DNA of 64,000 bases from an uncultured Lachnospiraceae bacterium (GTDB lineage Bacteria > Bacillota > Clostridia > Lachnospirales > Lachnospiraceae): the NCBI GenBank assembly GCA_910589265.1, contig CAJUTQ010000077.1, positions 1 to 64,000 of the forward strand, given 5' to 3'. A model generated the notes under the pieces. That model searched no databases. It was not told the origin of the DNA and was given only the letters and a program-made list of their open reading frames with translations. A program made the position numbers and the translations under genes. Numbering within the stretch: the stretch's first letter is position 1; each line of letters starts with the position of its first letter. Shown here in pieces: positions 8,957 through 18,325 of the stretch.

Positions 8957-10504
8957 TTATACCCTATACTCTTTTGTAAGATTTAAAAACTTTTCTTCTT
9001 TTTCTTCTAAAAATGTTTCAAAACTCATCTCTTCTTTCTCCAACTCTTCTAAAAGCCTTTGTATAAATTCTGGTATTTTATCTGCTGGCAGTGTTCCATA
9101 GCACTGCCCCATCTTACTTTTGCTGCCTTGTACCTTTCCACCAGCATACATGTCAAACACATTCATCATTGTTCCTTCAACTTTTTTCATCTTTCCAGCA
9201 AAGCCTAAACTGCTTACTTGATGTCTTGCACAACTATTGGGACAGCCGCTAATGGACAAAGAAGGGAGCCTTCCCTCCTCTTTTTTTCCTTCTTCTATTT
9301 GATGAATAATATTTTTGCAAAGCTGCTGGCTCTGCTGTACTCCTATTTGACATGTAGGCGTACCAATACAGCTGACACTTTGGCCAATTTTTGTATCCAT
9401 CATTTTGTCTTTCATTATCTCCCAGAGTTCTTTAGCCCTTTCTAAGGACAAGTTTCTAATATACATATCTTCAGAAAGTCCAAGACGTATTTCCTCTTTG
9501 TTCTCTTCTTTTAGAAAATCGTAAATCTTGGATGCCTCATCCACCCCTAGCTGTCCGCAAAGAGGATGGAGAAGAAGGGTATAAGTTCCTTTCTGCCTTT
9601 GGGGAAAAAGAATATGAGAATGCTTTTCTTCCTCCCACTTTACATTATCCGCAAGCACAGGGGCTATCTCCTCTAATTTACAGCTGTCTTTCACTTCCTC
9701 CACGTATTTCTCATAACATTGTAAAAACTCTTTGTCCCCCATTCTTTTAGGGATAAATCGAATTCTTGCCTTTGATCTATTCTCATAATCTCCCTCATTC
9801 ACAAAAAGGCGAATTAATGCTTCTACATAGTAAAGTACGTCTCTTGGGTCAATTGCCTTCTCATAAGGAATCCCTAAAGCAGCTCCCTGCCCCATGCCTC
9901 CTGCAATCCACATGCGAAATACAGGAATCCCCTTTTCCAAGTCAGCCATAAAGCCTAAATCATTAATTCCAGCCCCTGCTGTATCTTTCTGTCCAGAAGA
10001 AAAAGCTACTTTCACCTTTCTTGGAAGGTGATAACCTGTTGCATTTTTCAAAAAATAATCTCCCACTAAGAGAGCATAAGGGGTTACATCAAAGGCTTCC
10101 CCTCTCTCCACTCCAGCCATAGGAGATAACGCCACATTTCTTGGATAGTTTCCGCCCCCTCCTCTTGTAAATAAATCATGGGCAATGGCATCTTTCATAA
10201 TATCGCATACATCATCTATTTCCAAGTCATGAAGCTGTATTGCCTGCCTTGTCGTCAAATGAATTCTTTCCAGCTTATATTTTCTTGCATAAGATAAAAT
10301 GAAAGTAAGGTGAGGTAAGGACAGAAGCCCTGAAGGAGTGCGAAGACGAATCATAAAGGTTTTTCCATCCCTCTGTGCGTAGCTTCCCATGCCTCCTGAA
10401 ATCTTTTTAAAGTCTCCTTTATTTATTTCCCCCTTTAAAAATTTATGTCCCGCCTTTCGAAACTCTTCCACTTCTTCTAGTAAAACCTTTTTGTATCCTT
10501 CCAT
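8957..10504 (-). CDS. Siroheme/4Fe-4S nitrite or sulfite reductase
   Basis: 515 aa. It has the duplicated half-domain organisation of the family, with a ferredoxin-like repeat near the start (LTTRQAIQLHD). The cluster-binding cysteines are CIGTPTC and CPNSC, in the usual C-x5-C / C-x3-C arrangement. It should carry out six-electron reduction of nitrite to ammonia or sulfite to sulfide; sequence alone does not decide which. The start is ATG 10504, with GGAGG formed by the end of the upstream methyltransferase gene; its TGA is one base away, suggesting translational coupling. Confidence 0.9.
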   Translation of the reverse strand: MEGYKKVLLEEVEEFRKAGHKFLKGEINKGDFKKISGGMGSYAQRDGKTFMIRLRTPSGLLSLPHLTFILSYARKYKLERIHLTTRQAIQLHDLEIDDVCDIMKDAIAHDLFTRGGGGNYPRNVALSPMAGVERGEAFDVTPYALLVGDYFLKNATGYHLPRKVKVAFSSGQKDTAGAGINDLGFMADLEKGIPVFRMWIAGGMGQGAALGIPYEKAIDPRDVLYYVEALIRLFVNEGDYENRSKARIRFIPKRMGDKEFLQCYEKYVEEVKDSCKLEEIAPVLADNVKWEEEKHSHILFPQRQKGTYTLLLHPLCGQLGVDEASKIYDFLKEENKEEIRLGLSEDMYIRNLSLERAKELWEIMKDKMMDTKIGQSVSCIGTPTCQIGVQQSQQLCKNIIHQIEEGKKEEGRLPSLSISGCPNSCARHQVSSLGFAGKMKKVEGTMMNVFDMYAGGKVQGSKSKMGQCYGTLPADKIPEFIQRLLEELEKEEMSFETFLEEKEEKFLNLTKEYRV

Positions 10505-10505
10505 T

Positions 10506-12023
10506 TCACTCCTCCATTCCATCTTCATTTGGGAAAGGGGTCACCACATATTTTCGAAACCCTGTGTCTACCCCTTTTTTTTCTTTTATAATATTATCTC
10601 CTGCTATCTCTAGCCTTCTCTTTGTTATTTCACTGACCTTTCTAAAGCCTTTTTTATAGGCGTCATGCCTTTTTTCAATTTGCTCTGGCATTTGCACTAT
10701 AAGAAAGCTTCTCTCTCCTCCATCCATTGCATTTGCTTTCATAACACCATGGGCTGTCGTTGCCGATCCAGCAAAAAAATCTAAGATTTTATCTTCCCTT
10801 TTTGAAAAATTTAAAATGTGCTCTGTGACTATAGATAGAACCTTTGGCGTATCAAAAGGAATACCCATGTCCTTTAACAGCAGATCATCACTGCCTCCAT
10901 AATAAATAACAGAAGGAATGTTTTCATATTGATTATCTTTTAATAAATACTTTCTAGCTGGCTGAACTGTTTCATCTTTTCCAAAAACTATCTCTCCCTT
11001 TTCTAACAGCTCCTTCATCTTTGCTGGGGAATTTCTCCATCCTCGATGAGGTACTGGACATTTTTTTCCTGTAACTGGATGAATAAGAGGAATAAAGTAA
11101 TCGGCTGGAGGCTTTTTTTTATTGGGCCAGGCCATGGACACTAGACGATAAACTTGTCCATCCTCATCTAATTTGTGATAAGCTTTTTCCCCTCCTGAAA
11201 AACTTTGCTGCTTTGCCATCCATCTGGCAAATTCTTTTCTCCCTTCCTCTATTTTATTTTCCTCTTTATATTTATTATAAATATCTTCTGCTGTTTTTAA
11301 TATTTTCTGGGCGTTTTTTTTCCTCCGTTTTAATGGATTGGATTGGAGATATTCTTTTTTATTTTTTGCATAGATGACAATATACTCATGCTGAATGGCA
11401 ATTCCTTTTGCATCGCCTTTTGGATTCCTTTTATCCCAAATAATCGTTCCTAACTGATTATCCTCTCCATAAATTTCCTCCATTAGTTTTTGTAAATTTA
11501 CATACTCATGCTCATCAATATTGATGAGCATAATTCCATCTTCTCTTAAAAGATTTCTAGAAATTAAAAGTCTTGGGTACATCATAGAAAGCCATTTTCT
11601 ATGATAAGAGCCTCCTAATTTTTTCTTTGTTCCCATCCTATTTCTTTCTTTCTCTGCATAACTGTCTTGGTATACAAAGTCTCTGTTTGTATTATACGGA
11701 GGATCGATATAAATCATCCCTATTTTTTTACAATAGTTTTCTTGCAATATTTTTAAAGCTTCTAGGTTTTCTCCTTCAATAAATACATTTTTTGTTTTCT
11801 CCCATTCCCTACTCTCTTCCTTTACTGGTACCAGGCAGGATTTTTGCGGCTCCTTTGAAAGAAGATAAGCCTTTTTCTTTCCTGGCCAAGTAAACCCATA
11901 AATTTCCTCTCTTTCCTTCTCCTCCAAAAGCTCAAGAAATGCTTCCACATCTATTTTTCCATCTTTTATACATTCTAGAAAAAGGCATTCCCACTTCTTC
12001 CTTCTCTCTTTTAGCTCCTCCAT
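10506..12023 (-). CDS. Solitary beta-class adenine DNA methyltransferase (Mod-like)
   Basis: About 505 aa. The catalytic motif IV is IDPPYNT (near residue 108). The AdoMet-binding motif I is DFFAGSATTAHG close to the C-terminus, giving the beta-class order. This resembles type III Mod subunits but is somewhat shorter. No restriction subunit lies next to it, so it is probably an orphan or a regulatory/protective methylase. Start: ATG 12023 or the TTG one codon earlier; AAGGAGG is 9-12 bases upstream. It is coupled to the downstream reductase by a one-base gap. The recognition sequence cannot be predicted. Confidence 0.85.
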   Translation of the reverse strand: MEELKERRKKWECLFLECIKDGKIDVEAFLELLEEKEREEIYGFTWPGKKKAYLLSKEPQKSCLVPVKEESREWEKTKNVFIEGENLEALKILQENYCKKIGMIYIDPPYNTNRDFVYQDSYAEKERNRMGTKKKLGGSYHRKWLSMMYPRLLISRNLLREDGIMLINIDEHEYVNLQKLMEEIYGEDNQLGTIIWDKRNPKGDAKGIAIQHEYIVIYAKNKKEYLQSNPLKRRKKNAQKILKTAEDIYNKYKEENKIEEGRKEFARWMAKQQSFSGGEKAYHKLDEDGQVYRLVSMAWPNKKKPPADYFIPLIHPVTGKKCPVPHRGWRNSPAKMKELLEKGEIVFGKDETVQPARKYLLKDNQYENIPSVIYYGGSDDLLLKDMGIPFDTPKVLSIVTEHILNFSKREDKILDFFAGSATTAHGVMKANAMDGGERSFLIVQMPEQIEKRHDAYKKGFRKVSEITKRRLEIAGDNIIKEKKGVDTGFRKYVVTPFPNEDGMEE

Positions 12024-12076
12024 CAATTCTCACTTCCTCCTTGACAGCACAAACTTTAGCAGTCCTTTCTATTTAT

Positions 12077-13252
12077 TTACTTGGTCTTTGCATTTTGAGT
12101 CAGATATGTTAATTCTCCTGCTACATCTGCTACTGTATATTGAGAAGTTAAGTCTTCTAAAAGTTTCGAAACTTTTTCGTTGGCAATTGTATTTTCAATT
12201 GTCTCATTTTTTGTTTCATCATAATATCTTTTTACAAACTCTACTACATAATATTGACTATTGGTCTCATCCGGCAATGTTGTTAAATCCCCACTTTTTC
12301 GTTTCTCGTCAAACAGCCACTCACTCAAGGCTACAGGAGTTCCTCCATAGGAGCTTCCTTCTGTTAAACTTCCCTTACCTTCTGCATTTTCATACAAAGA
12401 CTTTTGCTCTTCATTAGCATTTTCAATGCATAGAGCTTCAAAATCTTCCCCAGCCTTTCTCCTCTCTTCCATTGCTTTGGCTTTTTTCTTTATATCTTCC
12501 ATTGCTTTATTTTTTTCTTCCTCTAAAGTATCCTCCCCTATATTTGAAGAAAAAGCAAAGCTTCTATAATCTACAGAATCGTAAGTGTTTTTATTTTCTT
12601 CATAATATTTTTTTACTTCCTCTTCCCCTGGCCTGTTTTCCTCTGTAAGACTTTCTCTGTAAGCAGCAGCCAACAAATTTTCTTTTAAGAAAGGCTCTAT
12701 ATTGTTTACTGTAGCGTAAGAACCATACAGCCCTTTATAATATTTTGACATGGTCACTGAGGATGCTTTTGCTGACTCTTCCATACCCTGAATCAATTGC
12801 TTATACTCTTCATCGCTATTATAAACAAAACCATTTTTCTTTGCCTCATCAGCTAAGGCTTTCACTTCCTTTATCTGGGTTACTGTCTGCTCATCATAAA
12901 TATCCTTCATAGCATCATCTCCCCCATTCAAATTGCTCAATCCTAAACTAGATAAATAAGAATAATAATTATTTTCTATGCTTTTATAATAATAGTCATA
13001 TTCTAGCTTTGTAACTTCATGATCTCCTATTTTTACGTAAGTATTCTTCAAGACGAGATTTTTATTATGGAAAGTAAGTAAAATGGCAAAGATAATTCCA
13101 CCCACAGCAAGGATTCCTGCCCCGGTACCTCCTATTTTCAGCCATTTTTCCTTTTTTTCTTCTTTTTCTTTTTCTAATTTCCTTCTTTCCATTTTCCGAT
13201 CATACTTTGTAATGATCTTTTCTGTTCCTTCTGTTTGCTTATTTTTTTCCAT
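12077..13252 (-). CDS. Membrane-anchored SurA/PpiC-like foldase
   Basis: 391 aa. The start is ATG 13252, with GGAGG six bases upstream. A Lys/Glu-rich cytoplasmic start (KMERRKLEKEKEEKKEKW) precedes one membrane helix (about residues 39-62). The rest is extracytoplasmic: a SurA-N-like helical region and a C-terminal part of PpiC-like character ending in YYVVEFVKRYYDETKN. The family assists folding of secreted proteins at the outer membrane face, as PrsA does. Peptidyl-prolyl isomerase activity is not assured because the domain is divergent. Confidence 0.75.
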   Translation of the reverse strand: MEKNKQTEGTEKIITKYDRKMERRKLEKEKEEKKEKWLKIGGTGAGILAVGGIIFAILLTFHNKNLVLKNTYVKIGDHEVTKLEYDYYYKSIENNYYSYLSSLGLSNLNGGDDAMKDIYDEQTVTQIKEVKALADEAKKNGFVYNSDEEYKQLIQGMEESAKASSVTMSKYYKGLYGSYATVNNIEPFLKENLLAAAYRESLTEENRPGEEEVKKYYEENKNTYDSVDYRSFAFSSNIGEDTLEEEKNKAMEDIKKKAKAMEERRKAGEDFEALCIENANEEQKSLYENAEGKGSLTEGSSYGGTPVALSEWLFDEKRKSGDLTTLPDETNSQYYVVEFVKRYYDETKNETIENTIANEKVSKLLEDLTSQYTVADVAGELTYLTQNAKTK

Positions 13253-13338
13253 CCCTGTCCTCCATTTTCCTATCTTTCTATCCATGTAGTATGATTATTT
13301 TACGAAATCCATAAACTTCCAAAAATATCCTATAACAA

Positions 13339-13372
13339 AAACCCCTGTATCTAAAAAAAGATACACGGGTTT
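13339..13372 (-). terminator. tRNA-Leu terminator
   Basis: Stem of 13 pairs with one mismatch (AAACCCGTGTATCT / AGATACAGGGGTTT on the minus strand), seven-T loop, then TTGTT. It starts 4 bases past the tRNA 3' end. Confidence 0.85.
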
Positions 13373-13376
13373 TCTA

Positions 13377-13460
13377 TGCGGGAGATGGGACTTGAACCCA
13401 CACGTCTATACAGACACAAGATCCTTAGTCTTGCCTGTCTGCCAATTCCAGCACTCCCGC
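13377..13460 (-). tRNA. tRNA-Leu (anticodon AAG)
   Basis: 84 nt with a long variable arm typical of Leu. Acceptor GCGGGAG pairs with CTCCCGC, discriminator A. Anticodon stem CAAGA/TCTTG encloses the loop CTAAGGA, hence anticodon AAG (presumably modified to inosine). CCA is not encoded. Confidence 0.93.
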
Positions 13461-13510
13461 TTTTATAAGGCCCTTATAAAATATAAGAGCTGTTCTAAAG
13501 AACTTCTAAA

Positions 13511-13539
13511 ACTATATCATAGAATGCTCCCCTTGTCAA
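13511..13539 (-). promoter_or_regulatory. tRNA-Leu promoter
   Basis: Minus strand TTGACA (13539-13534), 17-base spacer, TATAGT (13516-13511). Confidence 0.85.
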
Positions 13540-13575
13540 ATGTTTTATCCTACTTTTCTCTTTCCCTCTTCCACA

Positions 13576-13604
13576 TTGACTTTCTTATTCCATCGTTTTA
13601 TAAT
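13576..13604 (+). promoter_or_regulatory. Promoter of the MerR-family gene
   Basis: TTGACT (13576-13581), 17-base spacer, TATAAT (13599-13604). A CTTTCC/GGAAAG inverted repeat lies just downstream near 13625-13641 and could be an operator. Confidence 0.8.
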
Positions 13605-13678
13605 ATTTTACCAAATATTATTTTCTTTCCCAATAGGAAAGCAATAGATAAATGCAAAATTTTTATGGGAGGTGAGCT

Positions 13679-14497
13679 ATGTCCATTAACAAAGAAAAGT
13701 ATTTAACAACAGGAGAATTTGCTCAAATTGCTGGAGTCAGTAAACATACCTTATTTCATTACGATAAAATAGGATTATTTTGCCCAGACATTGTTCTTGA
13801 CAATAAATACCGATATTATTCTGTTTATCAGCTTGATTTATTCTTTGTTATCTCCCTATTAAAAGACATGAAGATGCCCCTTGAAGAAATCAAAAACTAT
13901 TTAAATAATCGAAGTCCCCAGGCATTGGCAGCCCTTTTAAAGGAAGAAGAAAAGGTTATTGAGGAACGATTTAAGGAGTTAAAGAGAATAAAAACCTGGA
14001 TTTCCCAAACCCATCAACTTATAACAGAAGCTCTTAAGACAGATACCTCTCAAATAAATACTATATACCTAAAAAAACAGTTTCTTGTTACAAAAGCTTT
14101 AACTGCAAGAGACGAGAAATCCTTTGCTAAATCAGCTGGTCAACTATTCGCTTATGTAGACAAATACCATTTAAAAAGCCCTTATGGAATTGGTACAATA
14201 CAGAAAAGAGAACATATATTTTCTGGCCATCTCCATGATTATCAAAACATTTACCTTCTTTTCGATCATATTCCAAAGGGAGTTCATTATAAAGAAAAAC
14301 AAGAGGGTACGTATCTTTGCGCTTATTTTGAGGGTGATTTTCCTCAAATAGGCAAAGCCTACAAAAACATCAAAAAATATATTGAAGAAAATCATCTTGT
14401 CCTTGGGAGTGATTTTTATGAAGATGTTTATTTAGACAGTTTGGCTGTTCAAAATCCCTCCCACTATCTTACCCGAATTACAGCCCTTCTCTCCTAA
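13679..14497 (+). CDS. MerR-family transcriptional regulator with GyrI-like effector domain
   Basis: 272 aa. The N-terminal winged helix-turn-helix begins LTTGEFAQIAGVSKHTLFHYD and continues to KYRYYSVYQL. A dimerisation coiled coil lies at about residues 85-125. The C-terminal ~150 residues resemble the multidrug-binding (BltR/BmrR, GyrI-like) fold. Such proteins activate drug-efflux genes on ligand binding. It is one of the few plus-strand genes here and has its own promoter and a GGGAGG ribosome site. No target pump is adjacent in the same direction; the MATE gene at 17-18 kb is a possible target. Confidence 0.88.
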   Translation: MSINKEKYLTTGEFAQIAGVSKHTLFHYDKIGLFCPDIVLDNKYRYYSVYQLDLFFVISLLKDMKMPLEEIKNYLNNRSPQALAALLKEEEKVIEERFKELKRIKTWISQTHQLITEALKTDTSQINTIYLKKQFLVTKALTARDEKSFAKSAGQLFAYVDKYHLKSPYGIGTIQKREHIFSGHLHDYQNIYLLFDHIPKGVHYKEKQEGTYLCAYFEGDFPQIGKAYKNIKKYIEENHLVLGSDFYEDVYLDSLAVQNPSHYLTRITALLS

Positions 14498-14510
14498 TGA
14501 AAACTCCCCT

Positions 14511-15314
14511 TTATAAATGTACGTCAATGCTTCCTGCCATTTCACCAGACACAGGAATTCCTGTATCCAACATGCCACTTTCTAAAGACCTTTCCCCCTC
14601 TAGTAATCCAGAACTTCCTATTCCTTCTGTTGGAGTGCTAGCTGGGAGGGAAATAGGAGTGTTTGTTCCTGAACCGCCGTCATTCGCTCCCATGCCCATT
14701 TGACTTTCCTCTATATCTTTCTGCTCTCTGTTTTTACGAACCTTTCTTCGAAGCGCAAGCTCCCTTCTTAGTTCTTCCTCCATCTTTTGCTGCTTTGCTC
14801 TTTCTGCGTTCTTCCTTTTTTTTTCAATATTTTCTTCTTTTTTTAATTTTTTTATCTTTGTTTTTACTTTCCCAATGACTTTTTTTATTTTATTCAAAGC
14901 AATTTTAATATCCTCTGCCTGAGCCCCGCTTGCTTTTACCATACGGGCCTTAAAAAGAAGACGAGAATGAATGGCTTTTAAAGAAGGTTCTTTTTCTGCA
15001 AAAGCAATGGCCATTAAATCAGAAGTTGCATCATAAAGGTTTTTCTTCTTCTTGTCAAAGGCTTTTTCCATAGACTGGGATTGCGCTTTCATTCTATCTA
15101 TGAGTGCCTGCATCCCCTTCTCTTCCTCTTCCTGCTTTCTGTCATATGCCGACTGCCTGCTTTCTCCCTGGTTATTCTTAGACGGTTCTTCTTCCCACAA
15201 AGACATTGGTTCCCCATTTTCCCATTCCTTTGTATCCAGAGAACGGACATCCTTTGAAGAAGAATTTTTGTAAGAATAAACAGATGTATACTTTGTATTT
15301 TGAACTGAATACAT
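14511..15314 (-). CDS. Coiled-coil protein of unknown function
   Basis: 267 aa, soluble, no signal peptide. A polar N-terminus is followed by two long charged helices (about residues 60-95 and 130-205, the latter extremely Lys/Glu/Arg rich) and a Gly/Ser/Pro-rich low-complexity tail. Ribosome site AAGGTGG. It converges with the MerR gene, with only 13 bases between the stop codons. I do not recognise a family. Confidence 0.65.
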   Translation of the reverse strand: MYSVQNTKYTSVYSYKNSSSKDVRSLDTKEWENGEPMSLWEEEPSKNNQGESRQSAYDRKQEEEEKGMQALIDRMKAQSQSMEKAFDKKKKNLYDATSDLMAIAFAEKEPSLKAIHSRLLFKARMVKASGAQAEDIKIALNKIKKVIGKVKTKIKKLKKEENIEKKRKNAERAKQQKMEEELRRELALRRKVRKNREQKDIEESQMGMGANDGGSGTNTPISLPASTPTEGIGSSGLLEGERSLESGMLDTGIPVSGEMAGSIDVHL

Positions 15315-15369
15315 AAAATCCCACCTTTACATGAATACAAATAAAAGAATTTCTAAAAATTATATCGTC

Positions 15370-15409
15370 AAAAAAAGGGAAAAACCATAGCTTAACTATG
15401 ATTTTTCCC
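15370..15409 (-). terminator. Terminator of the blaI-blaR1-like operon
   Basis: Minus strand GGGAAAAATCATAG / CTATGGTTTTTCCC hairpin with one mismatch and a TTAAG loop, followed by seven T. Confidence 0.9.
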
Positions 15410-15438
15410 AACTAAGTTTTTATATGTACATTTCCCTT

Positions 15439-16521
15439 TTAATTGGCAGAATCAAACTTTAACTCTCTATGCACTATAACTTCCTCATTCGTTCTAGTTG
15501 GATACCGCATATACCTTATCTCCCTAGGGGCATCATAAAAAAACACAGCTAAATATCCTAAAAATCCTATGAGAAGTCCTAAAAACATAGATAAAAACTT
15601 AGAAATTCCTCTTTGCCTTTTCACTTGTAAAAGACGGACAATTCTCTCCTCTATCATCCCTTTCCCTTTGCTAAAAGATATCATAAAGCTATCTTTCTGG
15701 CAGCCGGCAGCTTCCGCCATGTCAATAATCATATTTCCATATTGAACCCTTTTTTCCTTCTCCATGTTGACAGCCATTGTTTCGTCGCAGACCATCTCGC
15801 TTGTTGTTTCTAACTCTTTCCATAAATAATAAACAAGAGGATTATACCAATGGAGGGCTATGACGACAAAACAAATTGCTTTGAACAAAGTATCCCAATG
15901 TTTTATATGAATAAATTCATGAGCATATGCCAGCTCTTTTTCTCCACCATACGTCTGTATGCTCTCTGGAACTACAATAATCGGATTTATAATTCCCATG
16001 GTAACAGGGCTTTTTACATATTTGCTTTCCTTTAATAATACCTTTCTCAATATATGCTGTTTTTGTTTTATCTCATTGGTAAACGTAAGTTCTCTTATAT
16101 CCGCCATGACAATACTGCTAAGCAACAACATTTTTTTCTGCATACAGTAATGCCTCAAACCAAATATAAAAAAACAAAGAGCAATAAAAATCCAAATACC
16201 TAAGATAAGCCAAGTTGTTATAGGGGCAATAATATGAATACTCCCATCCGGATAATATTCAATCATTTTTTCTGCATACAAATCAATGGATTGCTCCATT
16301 GACAAAGTTGACAGTTCACGTTCTTTTTTTAATAGAAAGCAAAAAAAATCAATATAGTAGGAATTCCAGTATGGAAAAGGAAATAAATAAAAGACCATTG
16401 CTGTTTTCAACAAGCCATATGTCCATTTTGCTGAGAAGTAACGGGCTGCCAAAGGTTTCAATAAAATATAAAACAAAATAATTATACTTCCCGAAACAGA
16501 CATGGTCAATATCATTCCCAT
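15439..16521 (-). CDS. BlaR1/MecR1-like M56 membrane metallopeptidase
   Basis: 360 aa. It has multiple membrane helices (about residues 5-25, 40-60, 100-125 and near the C-terminus). The cytoplasmic zinc-protease motif is HEFIH, with the downstream SEMVCDE segment typical of M56. The large penicillin-binding sensor domain of true BlaR1 is absent: the protein ends shortly after the last membrane helix. In the family the protease is activated by a signal and inactivates the cognate BlaI repressor. The gene starts 5 bases after blaI stops. No beta-lactamase gene is nearby, so the inducer and target are unknown. Confidence 0.9.
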   Translation of the reverse strand: MGMILTMSVSGSIIILFYILLKPLAARYFSAKWTYGLLKTAMVFYLFPFPYWNSYYIDFFCFLLKKERELSTLSMEQSIDLYAEKMIEYYPDGSIHIIAPITTWLILGIWIFIALCFFIFGLRHYCMQKKMLLLSSIVMADIRELTFTNEIKQKQHILRKVLLKESKYVKSPVTMGIINPIIVVPESIQTYGGEKELAYAHEFIHIKHWDTLFKAICFVVIALHWYNPLVYYLWKELETTSEMVCDETMAVNMEKEKRVQYGNMIIDMAEAAGCQKDSFMISFSKGKGMIEERIVRLLQVKRQRGISKFLSMFLGLLIGFLGYLAVFFYDAPREIRYMRYPTRTNEEVIVHRELKFDSAN

Positions 16522-16526
16522 TTTGA

Positions 16527-16901
16527 CTACTCCTCTAACAGTTTTCTCAACCTCTGCGCCTCTTCACCTGTGATAGACTGGTTTCCCGCCATAGCGCTAA
16601 CAAAATTAACAATGGATCCTTCATACCTAGTGTTTAAAAATTCTATAGCAACGCAATTGTCATAGCCTTTCTTGTCCATAGCCGCTGAATATAAATACTT
16701 TCTTTCCACAGAATTGGTCTTTACCAGTCCTTTATCAATAAGCCTTGATAAAAAAGTATTCAATGTTTGCTTTTTCCATCCCTTGCCTCTGTCCTCGTTA
16801 AAGAAATCCAAAAGCTCCTTTGAAGACTTTTCCTCCTCCAAAGACCATAACACTTCCATAATTTCTAATTCTGTCGCAGTTAAACTATACTTACTTTTCA
16901 T
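16527..16901 (-). CDS. BlaI/MecI/CopY-family repressor
   Basis: 124 aa, normal length. The N-terminal winged helix includes LTATELEIMEVLWSLEE and the recognition region KQTLNTFLSRLIDKGLV. The C-terminal part is a dimerisation helix. It is the first gene of a two-gene operon with the M56 protease, which should cleave or inactivate it. GGAGG lies 6 bases before the ATG. A promoter is visible upstream; a classical TACA/TGTA dyad is not obvious there. Confidence 0.92.
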   Translation of the reverse strand: MKSKYSLTATELEIMEVLWSLEEEKSSKELLDFFNEDRGKGWKKQTLNTFLSRLIDKGLVKTNSVERKYLYSAAMDKKGYDNCVAIEFLNTRYEGSIVNFVSAMAGNQSITGEEAQRLRKLLEE

Positions 16902-16925
16902 CTTATTCCTCCATTCTTATTCAAT

Positions 16926-16954
16926 ATTATAAGAGATCTATGTATTCATGGCAA
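16926..16954 (-). promoter_or_regulatory. Promoter of the blaI-blaR1-like operon
   Basis: Minus strand TTGCCA (16954-16949), 17-base spacer, TATAAT (16931-16926). Confidence 0.8.
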
Positions 16955-16978
16955 CAAAATTCTTGAAAAAGGAACATT

Positions 16979-18310
16979 TTATCTCTTTTTTATTTTCCAA
17001 TTTCCTTTAAAATAAAATAAACAGGAAAGAACCATGGATATTGTCCATCCAATGGGCCAGGCTGACCAAATACCTGACGTTCCAAACAACGGGGAGAGAG
17101 AAAAAGCTAAGAGAACTCTTATGACTAAATCGCAAAAGGTAGCTGCCATAAACTGCGTCATCACTCCCCCTCCCCTTAGAACCCCATCAGCCATTAATTT
17201 TATACATATGACAAAATAAAAAGGGGACACCCTTTTTAAAAATTCTATTCCAACATTGAAGGCCTGTCCTTCCTCCCCTGAAAGAAACATAGAAATCATT
17301 TCCCTTCCGAAGAAAAAGAACAAAAGGAAAAAGGGGATTCCTATTCCCACTGCCATAGCTGTTGCCCATATAAACCCCCTTTCTACCCTCTCTTGTTTCC
17401 CTGCTCCTATATTTTGAGCCGAAAAACTGGAAAGTCCATTTGCTAATGTTGTAAAAGAAGTAATAGTAAAAGTATTCAACTTTATTGCCGCTGAATATCC
17501 TGCAATAACTGCTGAGCCATAGCCATTAACTAATCCTTGGATTAGCATGTTTCCAATAGAAATAAAACTTTGTTGAAGAATGCTTGGAATAGCTACATAT
17601 CCTACTTTCTTCAGCATGTACAGGGAAAACTTCTCGTTTTCTCCTTCTGATTCTATGCTTCTAAGGCGAAACAATAAGGTGAAAAAGGCCATAAGCGATG
17701 CAATCCCTTGGGTAATAAAAGTTGCCCATGCCACTCCTGCCACTCCAAAGTGAAACACCGCTACAAAAAGATAGTCAAGGGCAATATTTCCCAAAGAGGA
17801 ACCAATCAAAAAATATAAGGGAGTCTTCGAATCTCCTAAAGATTGAAAAATACCAGTGGAAACATTATATAAAAAAAGAAATAGAAAACCTCCAATATAA
17901 ATTTTTAAATAAAGAGACCCATCATAAAAAATATTACCTGGGGTGCGAACAGCTGTCATAAAGGCATTTGCTCCCAGTAATCCTAAGGCTGTCAAACATA
18001 TGGAAAGTGCAAAAGAAGCTATTAATGTTGTGGAAATAGCCGTTTTCATCTGCTTATATTCTTTTGCTCCAAAATATTGGGAAATGACAACAGAACAACC
18101 AATATTGCTTCCCACTGCAATGGCCATAAATATCATCGTAATCGGATAAGAGGCCCCAACGGCAGCCAATGCCTCTTCCCCTGCAAACTTCCCTGCAATA
18201 ATACTGTCTGCAATATTATACATCTGCTGAAAAATAACACTTATAAACATGGGAAGGGAGAACTTCCATAAAACTACCTCTGGCTTTCCTTCTGTCAAAT
18301 CTTTTACCAT
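16979..18310 (-). CDS. MATE-family efflux transporter
   Basis: 443 aa with about 12 membrane helices. Family landmarks near the start include FSLPMFISVIFQQMYNIADS and the first-repeat segment VGASYPI. It should export drugs or metabolites in exchange for sodium or protons; the substrate is unknown. It follows the ABC-type permease gene by 15 bases on the same strand, so it is probably the last gene of that operon. Confidence 0.93.
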   Translation of the reverse strand: MVKDLTEGKPEVVLWKFSLPMFISVIFQQMYNIADSIIAGKFAGEEALAAVGASYPITMIFMAIAVGSNIGCSVVISQYFGAKEYKQMKTAISTTLIASFALSICLTALGLLGANAFMTAVRTPGNIFYDGSLYLKIYIGGFLFLFLYNVSTGIFQSLGDSKTPLYFLIGSSLGNIALDYLFVAVFHFGVAGVAWATFITQGIASLMAFFTLLFRLRSIESEGENEKFSLYMLKKVGYVAIPSILQQSFISIGNMLIQGLVNGYGSAVIAGYSAAIKLNTFTITSFTTLANGLSSFSAQNIGAGKQERVERGFIWATAMAVGIGIPFFLLFFFFGREMISMFLSGEEGQAFNVGIEFLKRVSPFYFVICIKLMADGVLRGGGVMTQFMAATFCDLVIRVLLAFSLSPLFGTSGIWSAWPIGWTISMVLSCLFYFKGNWKIKKR

Positions 18311-18325
18311 TTTCTCCCCGCCCCC

